Source of the DNA: Guptibacillus spartinae
GTDB lineage: Bacteria > Bacillota > Bacilli > Bacillales > Guptibacillaceae
Reading direction: 5' to 3'
NCBI RefSeq assembly: GCF_028610625.1
Contig: NZ_JAQQWU010000001.1
Span: 558,001 to 622,000 of the forward strand
DNA length: 64,000 bases
The notes beneath the pieces are model-generated. The model was not told the origin of the DNA and ran no database searches. It saw nothing but the letters and a program-made list of their open reading frames with translations. This document shows, piece by piece, positions 53,384-61,494 of the stretch. The position numbers were made by a program, and so were the translations under genes. Position 1 is the stretch's first letter; every line of letters starts with the position of its first letter.

Positions 53384-55264
53384 ATGAACTATTATACAAT
53401 TGGATTAGCAGGGCATATTGATCATGGGAAAACAACGTTAACGGGTGCATTAACAGGCGTTGACACGGATCGGTTGAAAGAAGAAAAAGAACGAAACATC
53501 TCGATCGAACCAGGATTCGCTCCGTTTCACTTATCGGATGACATGAACGTGTCCATTATCGACGTCCCTGGCCATGAACGTTTTATTAGACAAATGATAG
53601 CAGGCGTTGCTGGTATCGATCTTGTCGTTCCCGTTGTGGCGGCTGATGAAGGTGTCATGCCACAAACAAGAGAACATTTAGAGATTTTATCGCTTCTCGG
53701 TATTAAACGATCGATTATTGCGATTACGAAAGCAGACATGGTAGAGGAAGAGATGCTTGCTCTTGTTCGGGAAGATATCCGTGACTACATAAAAGGCACT
53801 GGATTTGAAGGATCCAGCATTCATATCGTAGATGCCAAAAGTGGGAGAGGCATGGAAGAGTTAAAAGAAAGCATTCATTCTTATCTTGCCAAAGTGCCTT
53901 CTAGAAATAAAGCTGGTGCATTAAGGATTCCAATTGACCAAGTGTTTACATTACAAGGGCACGGAACGATTGCAAGAGGAACGATTTTTGATGGAGAGTT
54001 AAAAGAAGGAGAGCTTGTTACGTTACTTCCTGATCGTATTGAAGCAAGAGTAAGGCAGGTACAAACACATAGCAAAAAAGTAGAGAGCGCTTTTGCGGGA
54101 CAGCGCGTAGCGGTTAATTTGGCGGGGGTGGACCGGCATCAAATGGCTCGGGGCCAGGTGATTGTGAACTCTAATCACTATCCTGTTACGTCCACCATTG
54201 ATCTTTCACTCACGAAAGCTCTCACCATGTCTCATGACTTAAAACAGAGAGCGGAAGTAACGGTCCACATTGGAACTGCAGAGGTACGAGGCACGATTGT
54301 ATTTTTCGACCGTAACACGCTTGAGGTAGGAGAGCGAGAACCGCTTTTTTGCCAGATTCGACTCCAAGCCCCTATTACAGCTAAAAAAGGGGATCGGGTT
54401 ATTTTGAGGCGCCCTTCTCCTGTAGAAACGATCGGTGGCGGCAGTATTCTCAATGTGTCAGGAGAGAAATATAAGTTTGGAACGGAAACGATCGCCAAGT
54501 TTGAACAAATGATGAAAGGGACTCCGGTTGAACAGCTTGTTCAGATTCTCGATCAGGTTCATCTTTTATCAAAAGAACAGGTGATGCAACAAATTGGGTT
54601 AAATGAGGAAGCTTTTCATCAGCTTGAAGAGAACGATCACCTCGTTTTTGTTAATGGAGGCGTGACTTCAATGAACGTTGTCACACGAGTCGTAGAAGGG
54701 ATTCATACGTATTTAGAAGCGACCCATACAACGTACCCGATGCGAAAGGGTCCTCGAAAAGCAGAAGTCGTCCAGGAGTTATCTAAAAAGTATCCTAAGA
54801 AAGTAATTGATGCTGTTCTACAGGTACAGCTTGAAGAAACTTTACAGCAATCAGGACCATTTCTTGCCATGAGCTCATTCGAGCCAATTCTTCCAAACAC
54901 ATGGAAGAAGCGAATGACTAAGGTGCTGAACACATTAGAAGAGCAGGGAATGAACGTTTCACCAATTGATCGGTTAATGGATGAGCAAGAAATTCCCGTG
55001 ACGTACCAAGCCGAGTTTAAGAGTTATGTTATTGAGGAAGGTATCGCCGTGAAATTAACCGATGAGCTTTACGTTCACACTGAAAATTGGAAAAAAGCAA
55101 TTCAAGCGTTAAAAGCAGAAACAGAGCAGACCTTTACATTAAAGCAAGCGAAAGATGTCCTTCATGTGAGCCGTAAGTATTTAGTACCGATTCTTGAAAA
55201 ACTTGATCATGAAGGCTATACCGTAAGAAAAGAACAGGAGAGATTTTGGAGAATAGAGAGCTAG
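53384..55264 (+). CDS. selB: Selenocysteine-specific elongation factor SelB
   Basis: SelB delivers Sec-tRNA to UGA codons marked by a SECIS hairpin. The 626-residue protein has an EF-Tu-like G domain (GHIDHGKTTLT, DVPGHERFIRQM, ITKADM), translation-factor beta barrels and a C-terminal half (about 370-626) of winged-helix repeats that bind the SECIS RNA. The ATG at 53384 follows CAGGTGAG; an ATG 15 bases upstream sits directly against its only candidate site. It starts the locus that runs to selA. Confidence 0.96.
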   Translation: MNYYTIGLAGHIDHGKTTLTGALTGVDTDRLKEEKERNISIEPGFAPFHLSDDMNVSIIDVPGHERFIRQMIAGVAGIDLVVPVVAADEGVMPQTREHLEILSLLGIKRSIIAITKADMVEEEMLALVREDIRDYIKGTGFEGSSIHIVDAKSGRGMEELKESIHSYLAKVPSRNKAGALRIPIDQVFTLQGHGTIARGTIFDGELKEGELVTLLPDRIEARVRQVQTHSKKVESAFAGQRVAVNLAGVDRHQMARGQVIVNSNHYPVTSTIDLSLTKALTMSHDLKQRAEVTVHIGTAEVRGTIVFFDRNTLEVGEREPLFCQIRLQAPITAKKGDRVILRRPSPVETIGGGSILNVSGEKYKFGTETIAKFEQMMKGTPVEQLVQILDQVHLLSKEQVMQQIGLNEEAFHQLEENDHLVFVNGGVTSMNVVTRVVEGIHTYLEATHTTYPMRKGPRKAEVVQELSKKYPKKVIDAVLQVQLEETLQQSGPFLAMSSFEPILPNTWKKRMTKVLNTLEEQGMNVSPIDRLMDEQEIPVTYQAEFKSYVIEEGIAVKLTDELYVHTENWKKAIQALKAETEQTFTLKQAKDVLHVSRKYLVPILEKLDHEGYTVRKEQERFWRIES

Positions 55265-55288
55265 GAAGATATGAGGGAGTGGAGAAAA

Positions 55289-56191
55289 ATGAAAAAAGCA
55301 ATTCTTTTTGTCATGGTGCTGATGTTAGGTGTTCTTGCCGCATGTAGCTCGAATGATAACGAAGATGGCGCTACAGATAGTAGTGAAAAAGAAGCGAGCG
55401 CCTTTACGATTGGGGTCATCCCAGTTCAAACAGAAGGTGAAATTGAAGAAGCGATGACAAAGCTCCAGGGCGAACTTTCCAAAAAGTTGGATCGTGACGT
55501 AGAAATCACAACGTATCCCGACTATAACGGTGTGGTTGAAGCGATGAATTATAATCAAATTGATATGGCCTATTTTGGACCGCTTACGTATGTCATTGCA
55601 CATGAGAAAAGTGGAGCTAAGGCAATTGTAACGCAGCTAATTGATGGAGAGCCGTTCTATCATTCTTATATCATTACAAATAAAGAAAATGACTGGGACT
55701 CTCTTGAGGACTATCTTGAAAAAAGTGAAGAAAGAAGCTTTGCGTTTGGTGATCCAAACTCAACCTCTGGTTCTTTAATTCCTTCAATTGAACTCCAAGA
55801 TCGAGGTGTTTTTGAAGATCAAGAAAACAATCGTTTTGCATCTGTATCGTACACAGGTTCACATGATGCAACAGCATTATCTGTACAAAATAAACAGGTT
55901 GATGCAGGGGCAATTGATAGTGCGATTTATAATCAACTTCTTGAATCAGGGAAAATTGATGGAGATAAGCTAAAGGTGATTTGGGAATCTGAAAAGCTTT
56001 TCCAATATCCGTGGGCAGTGTCTAAAGATACAGATGGAGAGACAATTGATCAACTACAAAATGCTTTCTTATCAATTGAAGACAAAACCATTTTAAATGC
56101 GTTTGGTGCGTCTGGATTTACGAAAGCCAGTAATGAAGATTACGAAAGCATCAGAAGTGCGGCTGATAAGCAAGGGATGTTAACGGAGTAA
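55289..56191 (+). CDS. PhnD-family ABC transporter substrate-binding lipoprotein
   Basis: The 300-residue protein has a lipoprotein signal (MLGVLAACSS, Cys about residue 18) and a PhnD-type periplasmic-binding fold. Visible are FTIGVIPVQTEGE, DYNGVVEAMNYNQIDMAYFGPLTY (the oxyanion-binding turn), GDPNSTSGSLIPSIEL and VDAGAIDSAIYN. Relatives bind phosphonates, phosphite and other oxyanions. The ATG at 55289 has GGAGTGGAG. It lies 24 bases after selB and before phnE/phnC-like genes, entirely inside the sel locus. Confidence 0.9.
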   Translation: MKKAILFVMVLMLGVLAACSSNDNEDGATDSSEKEASAFTIGVIPVQTEGEIEEAMTKLQGELSKKLDRDVEITTYPDYNGVVEAMNYNQIDMAYFGPLTYVIAHEKSGAKAIVTQLIDGEPFYHSYIITNKENDWDSLEDYLEKSEERSFAFGDPNSTSGSLIPSIELQDRGVFEDQENNRFASVSYTGSHDATALSVQNKQVDAGAIDSAIYNQLLESGKIDGDKLKVIWESEKLFQYPWAVSKDTDGETIDQLQNAFLSIEDKTILNAFGASGFTKASNEDYESIRSAADKQGMLTE

Positions 56192-56192
56192 A

Positions 56193-56945
56193 ATGGCTTG
56201 GTTTAAATGGAAGCACCTTATACTATTTCTACTAGTAGTAGCATTAATGGTGTGGAGCATAAATGTGACGGAGTTCGATATTCGGAAGTTTAGTCAATTT
56301 AACAATATGATTGATTTTCTATCGAACTGGTTTCCTTTCAATACATCTGTACTTCCGACGATGTTAAAAGCAAGTCTTGTGACATTAGGAATGGCGTTCC
56401 TTGGTAGTTTTGTTGGATTACTTGTTGCCTTACCTGTAAGCTTGCTAGCTGCCAAGAATACAGCAGGTCCCTTTTATGGATCTGTGCGTATTGGGTTAAG
56501 TTTTGTCCGGTCGATTCCCGAAATTGTACTAGGTTTAATGTTTCTTACCATCGTTGGGCCGGGTCCATTTGCCGCAACCATTGCGATTATCGTTCATAAT
56601 GCAAGTGTATTATCAAAGCTGATTGCAGAATTGATTGAAGCGGCTGACAAAGGTCCACAGGAGGCAATGAAAGCGGTGGGAGCACGGCCGCTAATCGGCG
56701 CGCTTTTTTCTGTCTTTCCACAAATTTGGCCCAATGTCCTTTCCCACTATTTCTATCGATTCGAAGTAGCGATTCGAACGTCGCTGATGCTTGGTTTAGT
56801 CGGTGGAGGTGGTATAGGGCAGCAGCTGTTTGTCCATTTTAAAACATTTCAATATTCAACAGTTGCGGTCGATGTGATGCTGATTATGATCATTGTGATT
56901 GTCGTTGATTTTCTCGGAAGTAGGGTGAGGCAATATGTCATGTAA
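56193..56945 (+). CDS. PhnE-family ABC transporter permease
   Basis: The 250-residue membrane protein has an N-terminal membrane segment and four or five more. It carries the EAA-type loop ELIEAADKGPQEAMKAVGARPLIGALFSVFPQIWP and the phosphonate-permease block FEVAIRTSLMLGLVGGGGIGQQL. It forms the channel of the transporter and begins one base after the binding-protein gene. The ATPase gene overlaps its end by 11 bases, so all three are translated together. Confidence 0.92.
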   Translation: MAWFKWKHLILFLLVVALMVWSINVTEFDIRKFSQFNNMIDFLSNWFPFNTSVLPTMLKASLVTLGMAFLGSFVGLLVALPVSLLAAKNTAGPFYGSVRIGLSFVRSIPEIVLGLMFLTIVGPGPFAATIAIIVHNASVLSKLIAELIEAADKGPQEAMKAVGARPLIGALFSVFPQIWPNVLSHYFYRFEVAIRTSLMLGLVGGGGIGQQLFVHFKTFQYSTVAVDVMLIMIIVIVVDFLGSRVRQYVM

Positions 56946-57690
56946 TGAAGCGTTGTTAACGATAGAAAATGGAGCCGTTCGCTATCAAAAGGCTGAATCG
57001 TATGCGCTGGATCATGTTACTCTCACTTTTCAACGGGGCGAATTTGTTTGTATCCTAGGTAAAACAGGCGCTGGAAAGTCAACTTTCATTCGCACGCTAA
57101 ATGGATTGCAGGCTTTAACTGAAGGTGATATTACCTACAACGGACGTTCTTACCAAACGCTTGATCGAGAAGGCTTAAGAAGACAAAGGCAAAAGATGGG
57201 GATGATTTTTCAGCATCATCAGTTGATTCCTCGGTTAACGGTTTTGCAAAATGTGTACACGGGATTATTTGGTTCACGATCAACCATACGCAATATCGCA
57301 GGTTTATTTAATGAAAGTGAAAGACAGCTTGCGAGGGATGTGGTTGAACAAGTTGAACTGTTACCTCATTTAAATAAGCGTGTGGATTTATTGAGCGGAG
57401 GACAGAGGCAACGAGTTGGTATCGCCAGAGCGCTTGCCCAATCACCTGATGTTTTTCTTGGGGATGAGCCTGTCGCAAGTCTTGATCCAGGCACAGCTAA
57501 TCGCATCTTTCAGCTCATTCATCGTTTACATGAGGAGCGTAACTTGTTAACCGTTATTAACGTTCACGATGTGAAGTTAGCAAAAAGGTATGCTTCGCGG
57601 ATCGTGGCCTTAAAGGACGGGCGTGTTGTTTTTGATGATCAACCTGAAGCATTGACTGAAGCAATCGAAGACATGCTGTATGAAAGTTAA
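56935..57690 (+). CDS. PhnC-family ABC transporter ATPase
   Basis: The 251-residue ATPase has Walker A GKTGAGKST, Q-loop IFQHHQLI, the signature LSGGQRQRVGIARAL, Walker B VFLGDEPVASLD and H-loop VINVHDVKLA. It matches the phosphonate/phosphite importers (PhnC, PtxA). No C-P lyase or phosphonatase genes are nearby; the neighbours are all selenium genes. A bidirectional terminator follows. Confidence 0.92.
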   Translation: MSCNEALLTIENGAVRYQKAESYALDHVTLTFQRGEFVCILGKTGAGKSTFIRTLNGLQALTEGDITYNGRSYQTLDREGLRRQRQKMGMIFQHHQLIPRLTVLQNVYTGLFGSRSTIRNIAGLFNESERQLARDVVEQVELLPHLNKRVDLLSGGQRQRVGIARALAQSPDVFLGDEPVASLDPGTANRIFQLIHRLHEERNLLTVINVHDVKLAKRYASRIVALKDGRVVFDDQPEALTEAIEDMLYES

Positions 57691-57724
57691 AACGGAAGTA
57701 GGCAGAGCCCTACTTCCGTTTTGT
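57691..57724. terminator. Bidirectional terminator between phnC-like and selD
   Basis: AACGGAAGTAGG and CCTACTTCCGTT pair over 12 bp around a short loop, with T's on the plus strand and A's on the other. Confidence 0.88.
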
Positions 57725-58773
57725 TATTTCCTTGCGGTAATCGCAAAAGATTCTTTTTCAGTGACACACCCTACAATGCTGGCAGTCTTTCCTTTATCGC
57801 TCATTCGTGATTGATATTCCTTCGCTTGTTGTTTAGGAAGACTTATCAAAAGCCCCCCAGAGGTAACAGCATCACAAAGGATATATTGTTCAAGTTCGGA
57901 TAGGTTTTCGTATTTAACCGCTTCAGATATCCAGCGATGATTTGCTTTAGATCCACCAGGGATAAACCCTTGTTCTGCTAGCTCCATCGTGCCAGGCAAT
58001 ACCGGTACGTTGTGATAATCGATCTGAATACTAACGTTGCTTCCTGTTGCCATTTCGTAGGCATGTCCAAGTAATCCAAAGCCAGTGACATCTGTTACGG
58101 CATTCGGTGACAAACCAGCTAGCTCTTCCGCTGCCGTTTTGTTTAACTCGGCCATCGTTTCCGTTACGAGCTGAAGCTGATCAGCTTTTAGCTTTTCGGG
58201 TTTAATGGCTGTTGTTTGGATGCCGACACCGATTGGCTTTGTTAAAACAATCGCGTCTCCAGGCTTAGCCCCAACGTTCATGAGAATTTTGTCTGGGTGT
58301 ACGATTCCTGTTACAGATAATCCGAACTTTGGCTCTTGATCATCAATGGAATGTCCACCAGCTGTCACAGCGCCTGCTTCTTCGACTTTATCAGCTGCGC
58401 CCTTCAAAATCTCAGTAAGAATGGAAGGAGCTAACTTTTTAATTGGGAATCCGACTATGTTTAGAACGGTTTTCGGTACTCCGCCCATCGCGTAAACATC
58501 GCTTAATGAATTAGCCGCAGCAATCTGGCCAAACATATATGGATCATCAACGATAGGTGTAAAGAAGTCTACCGTTTGAATCATCGCAATTTCATCCGTT
58601 AGGCGGTATACGCCAGCATCGTCGGAAGTTTCAACTCCAACAAGCAAGTTTGGATCTATTTTCTTATTAGGTAGATGACGCAAAACTTGCGTCAGGTCCT
58701 CAGGACCGATTTTGCATCCTCAACCACCTTTTGTCGAAAGGGACGTTAATCGGATGTTTTCTTGATTTGACAT
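57724..58773 (-). CDS. selD: Selenophosphate synthetase SelD, a selenoprotein with UGA-encoded Sec18
   Basis: SelD makes monoselenophosphate, the selenium donor for SelA, from selenide and ATP. The full gene is 349 codons. The ATG at 58773 has AGGAGGTGG, and the reading frame crosses an in-frame TGA at 58722-58720 (codon 18). Around it MSNQENIRLTSLSTKGG-U-GCKIGPEDL matches the SelD active site, where this position is Cys or Sec and Lys21 is catalytic. Beyond it are GVETSDDAGVYRL, VDFFTPIVDDPY, TAGGHSIDDQEPKFGL and FGLLGHAYEM. Reading only from an internal ATG would delete the active site. A hairpin with SECIS geometry follows the UGA. Confidence 0.95.
58680..58715 (-). promoter_or_regulatory. 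Candidate SECIS hairpin in selD
   Basis: On the coding strand an outer stem GCAAAA/TTTTGC encloses an apical stem GGTCC/GGACC with the loop TGA. The apical loop begins 17 bases after the UGA codon, within the 16-37 range reported for bacterial SECIS, and has G at its second position as required. Confidence 0.7.
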
Positions 58774-58868
58774 ATAACCACCTCCTTCTCTGAGTATAAA
58801 TCTTTTCATCACTTTTTTGAAATGATATAGTATGTACAACTCAAATTTCAACAGAGGAGGTCGCTTAT

Positions 58869-59114
58869 ATGAAATATCGTGTAACGATCGAATTCTGCAT
58901 GCAGTGAAACTATGCACCAAAAGCCGCGAGTTTCGCGGAAGCATTATTTAACCATTTTAGACATCAGATTGAATCACTTGAGTTAGTTCCTGGATCAGGT
59001 GGTGTGTTTGAGGTGACTGTAAATGGAAATCGAATTCATTCCAAAAAAGAATCAGGTCAGTACCCAGAAGTAGATTCATTTATTATAAAAATGGAAGGCA
59101 AAACATTCGAGTAG
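58869..59114 (+). CDS. SelW/SelT/SelH-family (Rdx) selenoprotein with CxxU
   Basis: The 81-residue protein is read through an in-frame TGA at 58905-58907 (codon 13). The ATG has GAGGAGG eight to nine bases upstream. The start MKYRVTIEFC-MQ-U-NYAPKAASF gives the motif C10-M-Q-U13 in the first beta-alpha unit, as in the thioredoxin-like SelW family. FEVTVNGNRIHSKKESGQYPE and VDSFIIKM continue the typical fold. A redox role with thiols is likely. It is divergent from selD and 44 bases before selA. The hairpin after the UGA has SECIS geometry. Standard ORF calling misses it. Confidence 0.92.
58924..58938 (+). promoter_or_regulatory. Candidate SECIS hairpin in the SelW-like gene
   Basis: CCGCGA and TCGCGG form a perfect 6-bp stem with the loop GTT. 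The loop starts 22 bases after the UGA and begins with GU, fitting the bacterial SECIS requirement for G in the first two loop positions. Confidence 0.8.
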
Positions 59115-59137
59115 GGCACCCCGCGCGGGTGCCTTTC
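59115..59137 (+). terminator. Hairpin between the SelW-like gene and selA
   Basis: GGCACCC and GGGTGCC pair around CGCGC, followed by only TTTC. It could attenuate transcription into selA rather than stop it. Confidence 0.6.
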
Positions 59138-59158
59138 GTTTCGCAATAGGAGATGATC

Positions 59159-60553
59159 ATGTTGAAATTACTTAGAGAACTTCCGCCGGTCCACCAGATT
59201 CAAGAAGCGTTGTTGAAAGAAGATCGTGGACGTGAATTACCTTATAATTTATTGAAGCAATTAATTCAGGAAGAAGTCAATAACCTGCGCGAGGCTTTAA
59301 TTAAAGAAACATATACAGGAAAGGCTCGAGATCGTCACGGTTTTCAAGCTGAAATTATCGCGAGCATAAAAGAGAAGATGGCTTCTATGAAACTGAATAA
59401 CTTAATCCCCGTTATAAATGCGACTGGCGTTGTTCTACATACGAATCTTGGAAGAGCAAGATTAAGCGAAGCTGCCATAGACCATATGACTAAAGTAGCC
59501 AAAAGTTATTCCACTCTCGAATATAACCTTTCAGAAGGAAAGCGAGGATCACGTCATAGCATTGTCGAAGAAGCGGTTTGTAAGGCAACCGGTGCAGAAT
59601 CAGCTATGATCGTGAATAACAATGCTGCAGCCGTTTTCTTGATTTTGAGTGCTCTTGCAAAAGAAAAAGAAGTGGTTGTATCGCGAGGGGAACTTGTTGA
59701 AATTGGAGGATCCTTTCGGGTTTCTTCAATCATGGAAGAAAGTGGAGCGCGCTTGAAGGAAGTAGGCACGACGAATAAAACGCATGCTGCTGACTATGAA
59801 CAAGCTGTGAGCGATGAAACAGCGATGTTCATGAAGGTACATCGTAGCAATTTTGCCATTGTTGGTTTTACGTCAGAAGTAGAGCGCGAGCAATTAGCAT
59901 CCATTGCAAAAAAACAACAGGTCATTTTTTACGAAGATTTAGGTAGTGGCGCACTATACGATTTTCGGAAAAATGGGATTGGAGAAGAGCCTACCGTTCA
60001 AGAAACACTTTCTGCTGGAGCTGATTTAGTTTCTTTTAGCGGTGACAAGCTACTTGGTGGACCTCAGGCAGGGTTAATTGCTGGTAAAAAAGAGCTGGTT
60101 GATCGATTAAAGAAGCATCAGCTTGCTCGCGTATTACGAGTCGATAAGTTTACGCTTGCTGCTCTTGAGGCTACTTTATGGGAACAGTTATATGAAAATG
60201 AAACGAACATTCCAACGATAAGAGATATTACCGTAAAAGCAGAAGAAATACGACAACGGGCGAATCAGTTTAAGGTCCAACTTGAAAAGAAGTGTTCTCA
60301 TTATAAGGTTGAGGTGGAAGCTAGTTTTTCTCAAGTAGGTGGAGGCACGATGCCAGCAGTTGAGCTGCCAACTTATGTTATAGCCATTCGTACGGATAAA
60401 TACCGTGTAAATGAACTTGAAGAAAAGCTGAGACTTTCTGAACAACCAATTATTATGCGTATCAAAGAAGACAAATTGGTGATTGACTTAAGGACGGTCA
60501 CGACGGTTGAGGAAGCTGTGATTTTAAGTGAGTTGGCGAATATTCATGACTGA
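59159..60553 (+). CDS. selA: L-seryl-tRNA(Sec) selenium transferase SelA
   Basis: SelA is a decameric PLP enzyme that converts Ser-tRNA(Sec) to Sec-tRNA(Sec) using selenophosphate. The 464-residue protein shows the tRNA-binding N-terminal domain (LPPVHQIQEALL), NATGVVLHTNLGRARL, and NNNAAAVFLILSAL. FYEDLGSGALYDF follows, and the PLP lysine lies in SFSGDKLLGGPQAGLI. The ATG at 59159 has ATAGGAG; the ATG six bases earlier is too close to it. It ends the sel locus. Confidence 0.96.
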   Translation: MLKLLRELPPVHQIQEALLKEDRGRELPYNLLKQLIQEEVNNLREALIKETYTGKARDRHGFQAEIIASIKEKMASMKLNNLIPVINATGVVLHTNLGRARLSEAAIDHMTKVAKSYSTLEYNLSEGKRGSRHSIVEEAVCKATGAESAMIVNNNAAAVFLILSALAKEKEVVVSRGELVEIGGSFRVSSIMEESGARLKEVGTTNKTHAADYEQAVSDETAMFMKVHRSNFAIVGFTSEVEREQLASIAKKQQVIFYEDLGSGALYDFRKNGIGEEPTVQETLSAGADLVSFSGDKLLGGPQAGLIAGKKELVDRLKKHQLARVLRVDKFTLAALEATLWEQLYENETNIPTIRDITVKAEEIRQRANQFKVQLEKKCSHYKVEVEASFSQVGGGTMPAVELPTYVIAIRTDKYRVNELEEKLRLSEQPIIMRIKEDKLVIDLRTVTTVEEAVILSELANIHD

Positions 60554-60559
60554 ATACTG

Positions 60560-60587
60560 AAAAGGCGGCCGGATTTGCCGCCTTTTG
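60560..60587 (+). terminator. Terminator after selA
   Basis: AAAGGCGGC and GCCGCCTTT form a stem around CGGATTT, followed by TG. Confidence 0.8.
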
Positions 60588-60603
60588 TCATTGAGTAAAA
60601 GGA

Positions 60604-60741
60604 TTAAGATCCTTCACCATTTTTTTGTCTTGTATGATTTCTGTTTTTCACTTTGTGAGAGCCTTTCATTGGTTCAGGCTGTCCAGTGTGACCCTTAGGA
60701 GCGTTTTTCCTGATATCTTTAAACGTATTGCTTTCAGTCAT
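60604..60741 (-). CDS. sspP: Small acid-soluble spore protein SspP
   Basis: The 45-residue basic protein reads [20 protein letters not shown], then [20 protein letters not shown], matching SspP nearly throughout. It is made in the forespore (sigma-G) in B. subtilis and is a minor spore-core protein. GGAGGG precedes the ATG. In B. subtilis sspO and sspP form one operon upstream of aconitase; here a plus-strand gene lies between them. Confidence 0.93.
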   Translation of the reverse strand: MTESNTFKDIRKNAPKGHTGQPEPMKGSHKVKNRNHTRQKNGEGS

Positions 60742-60856
60742 TGCAATCCCTCCTTGTTGTTTAGTATGGACAGGTTAACCGTCCTTATTCTAATCGAATA
60801 GGACGCTGTTACCTGGTTACACTATGGTGAAAGTACATGAAAAGGAGGATGAATGA

Positions 60857-61114
60857 ATGCCATATCATAAAAATAAACAGCAATCATTTCAGGCAGCTCA
60901 GCAGGGCTATGAACAAGCAATTGATGCCAAAAAAGAAATTGTGGTAAGTAGTAGTGGATATGGAAAAGACTTGAAGCATCTTCAACAAGAAGTTGGGGAA
61001 GCAAAACAACAAATTGAAAACGCGTTAGTCAATGCATCTGAACATCAGCGCGCACAGTTACAGCAATTCCAACAAGACTTGCAGTCGATTGAAGCAGAAA
61101 TGAACAACGAGTAA
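60857..61114 (+). CDS. Small coiled-coil protein, DUF2524-like (YtzC type)
   Basis: The 85-residue protein is helical and Gln-rich. The C-terminal half (EAKQQIENALVNASEHQRAQLQQFQQDLQSIE) resembles the DUF2524/YtzC family of Bacillus, where the function is unknown. The ATG follows AAAGGAGG with eight-base spacing. A terminator follows. Homology in the first 40 residues is weak, so the family is tentative. Confidence 0.55.
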   Translation: MPYHKNKQQSFQAAQQGYEQAIDAKKEIVVSSSGYGKDLKHLQQEVGEAKQQIENALVNASEHQRAQLQQFQQDLQSIEAEMNNE

Positions 61115-61120
61115 TTCAAA

Positions 61121-61152
61121 AAAAACCCGTCATCTTATAGTGACGGGTTTTG
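61121..61152. terminator. Bidirectional terminator between the DUF2524-like gene and sspO
   Basis: AAACCCGTCA and TGACGGGTTT form a 10-bp stem with a short loop and A/T runs on both sides. Confidence 0.85.
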
Positions 61153-61155
61153 TAT

Positions 61156-61305
61156 CTATTGGCGTTTTTTTGTCTTTTTATTGTATTGTCGCTGTTCTGC
61201 TGTCATATGCTCATGTGCATACTCATTATCATATCCAGCGCCGTTTCCCTGTGCGTCAGCGTCATTCATTCCTGGTCGAATACCATTTGCTTTTCGCTTT
61301 CCCAT
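61156..61305 (-). CDS. sspO: Small acid-soluble spore protein SspO
   Basis: The 49-residue protein starts [20 protein letters not shown] and continues with [26 protein letters not shown], matching SspO (CotK) of B. subtilis. It is a minor spore-core protein. AGGAGGTGATC precedes the ATG. Its divergent position from the aconitase gene is the same as in B. subtilis. It falls below the length usually screened. Confidence 0.93.
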   Translation of the reverse strand: MGKRKANGIRPGMNDADAQGNGAGYDNEYAHEHMTAEQRQYNKKTKKRQ

Positions 61306-61357
61306 TGAGATCACCTCCTCATTCTAACTTGTCCTGAAGGAGGGAAAATATGTGGTG

Positions 61358-61372
61358 ATAAGCTATACTTAT
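61358..61372. promoter_or_regulatory. CcpC-type operator upstream of acnA
   Basis: ATAAGCTATACTTAT is exactly the ATAA-N7-TTAT dyad bound by CcpC, the citrate-responsive repressor of citB and citZ in Bacillus. It lies within a longer perfect dyad GATAAG/CTTATC. Confidence 0.7.
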
Positions 61373-61379
61373 CATTAGC

Positions 61380-61397
61380 AATAACAATCTTGTTATT
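61380..61397. promoter_or_regulatory. Second dyad in the acnA promoter region
   Basis: AATAACAA-TC-TTGTTATT is a perfect 18-base palindrome. It contains ATAA and TTAT at N8 spacing, one longer than the CcpC consensus, and sits 7 bases after the first site. It may be a second CcpC site or another regulator's operator. Confidence 0.5.
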
Positions 61398-61494
61398 TAC
61401 TTATGTTTAGAAATTTACTAAACTGGATAAAGGGAAGTTGAAAACGTTTTTTCGACATCCGCTTTGTTATGCAATTTGGAGGAGGGAACTACAT

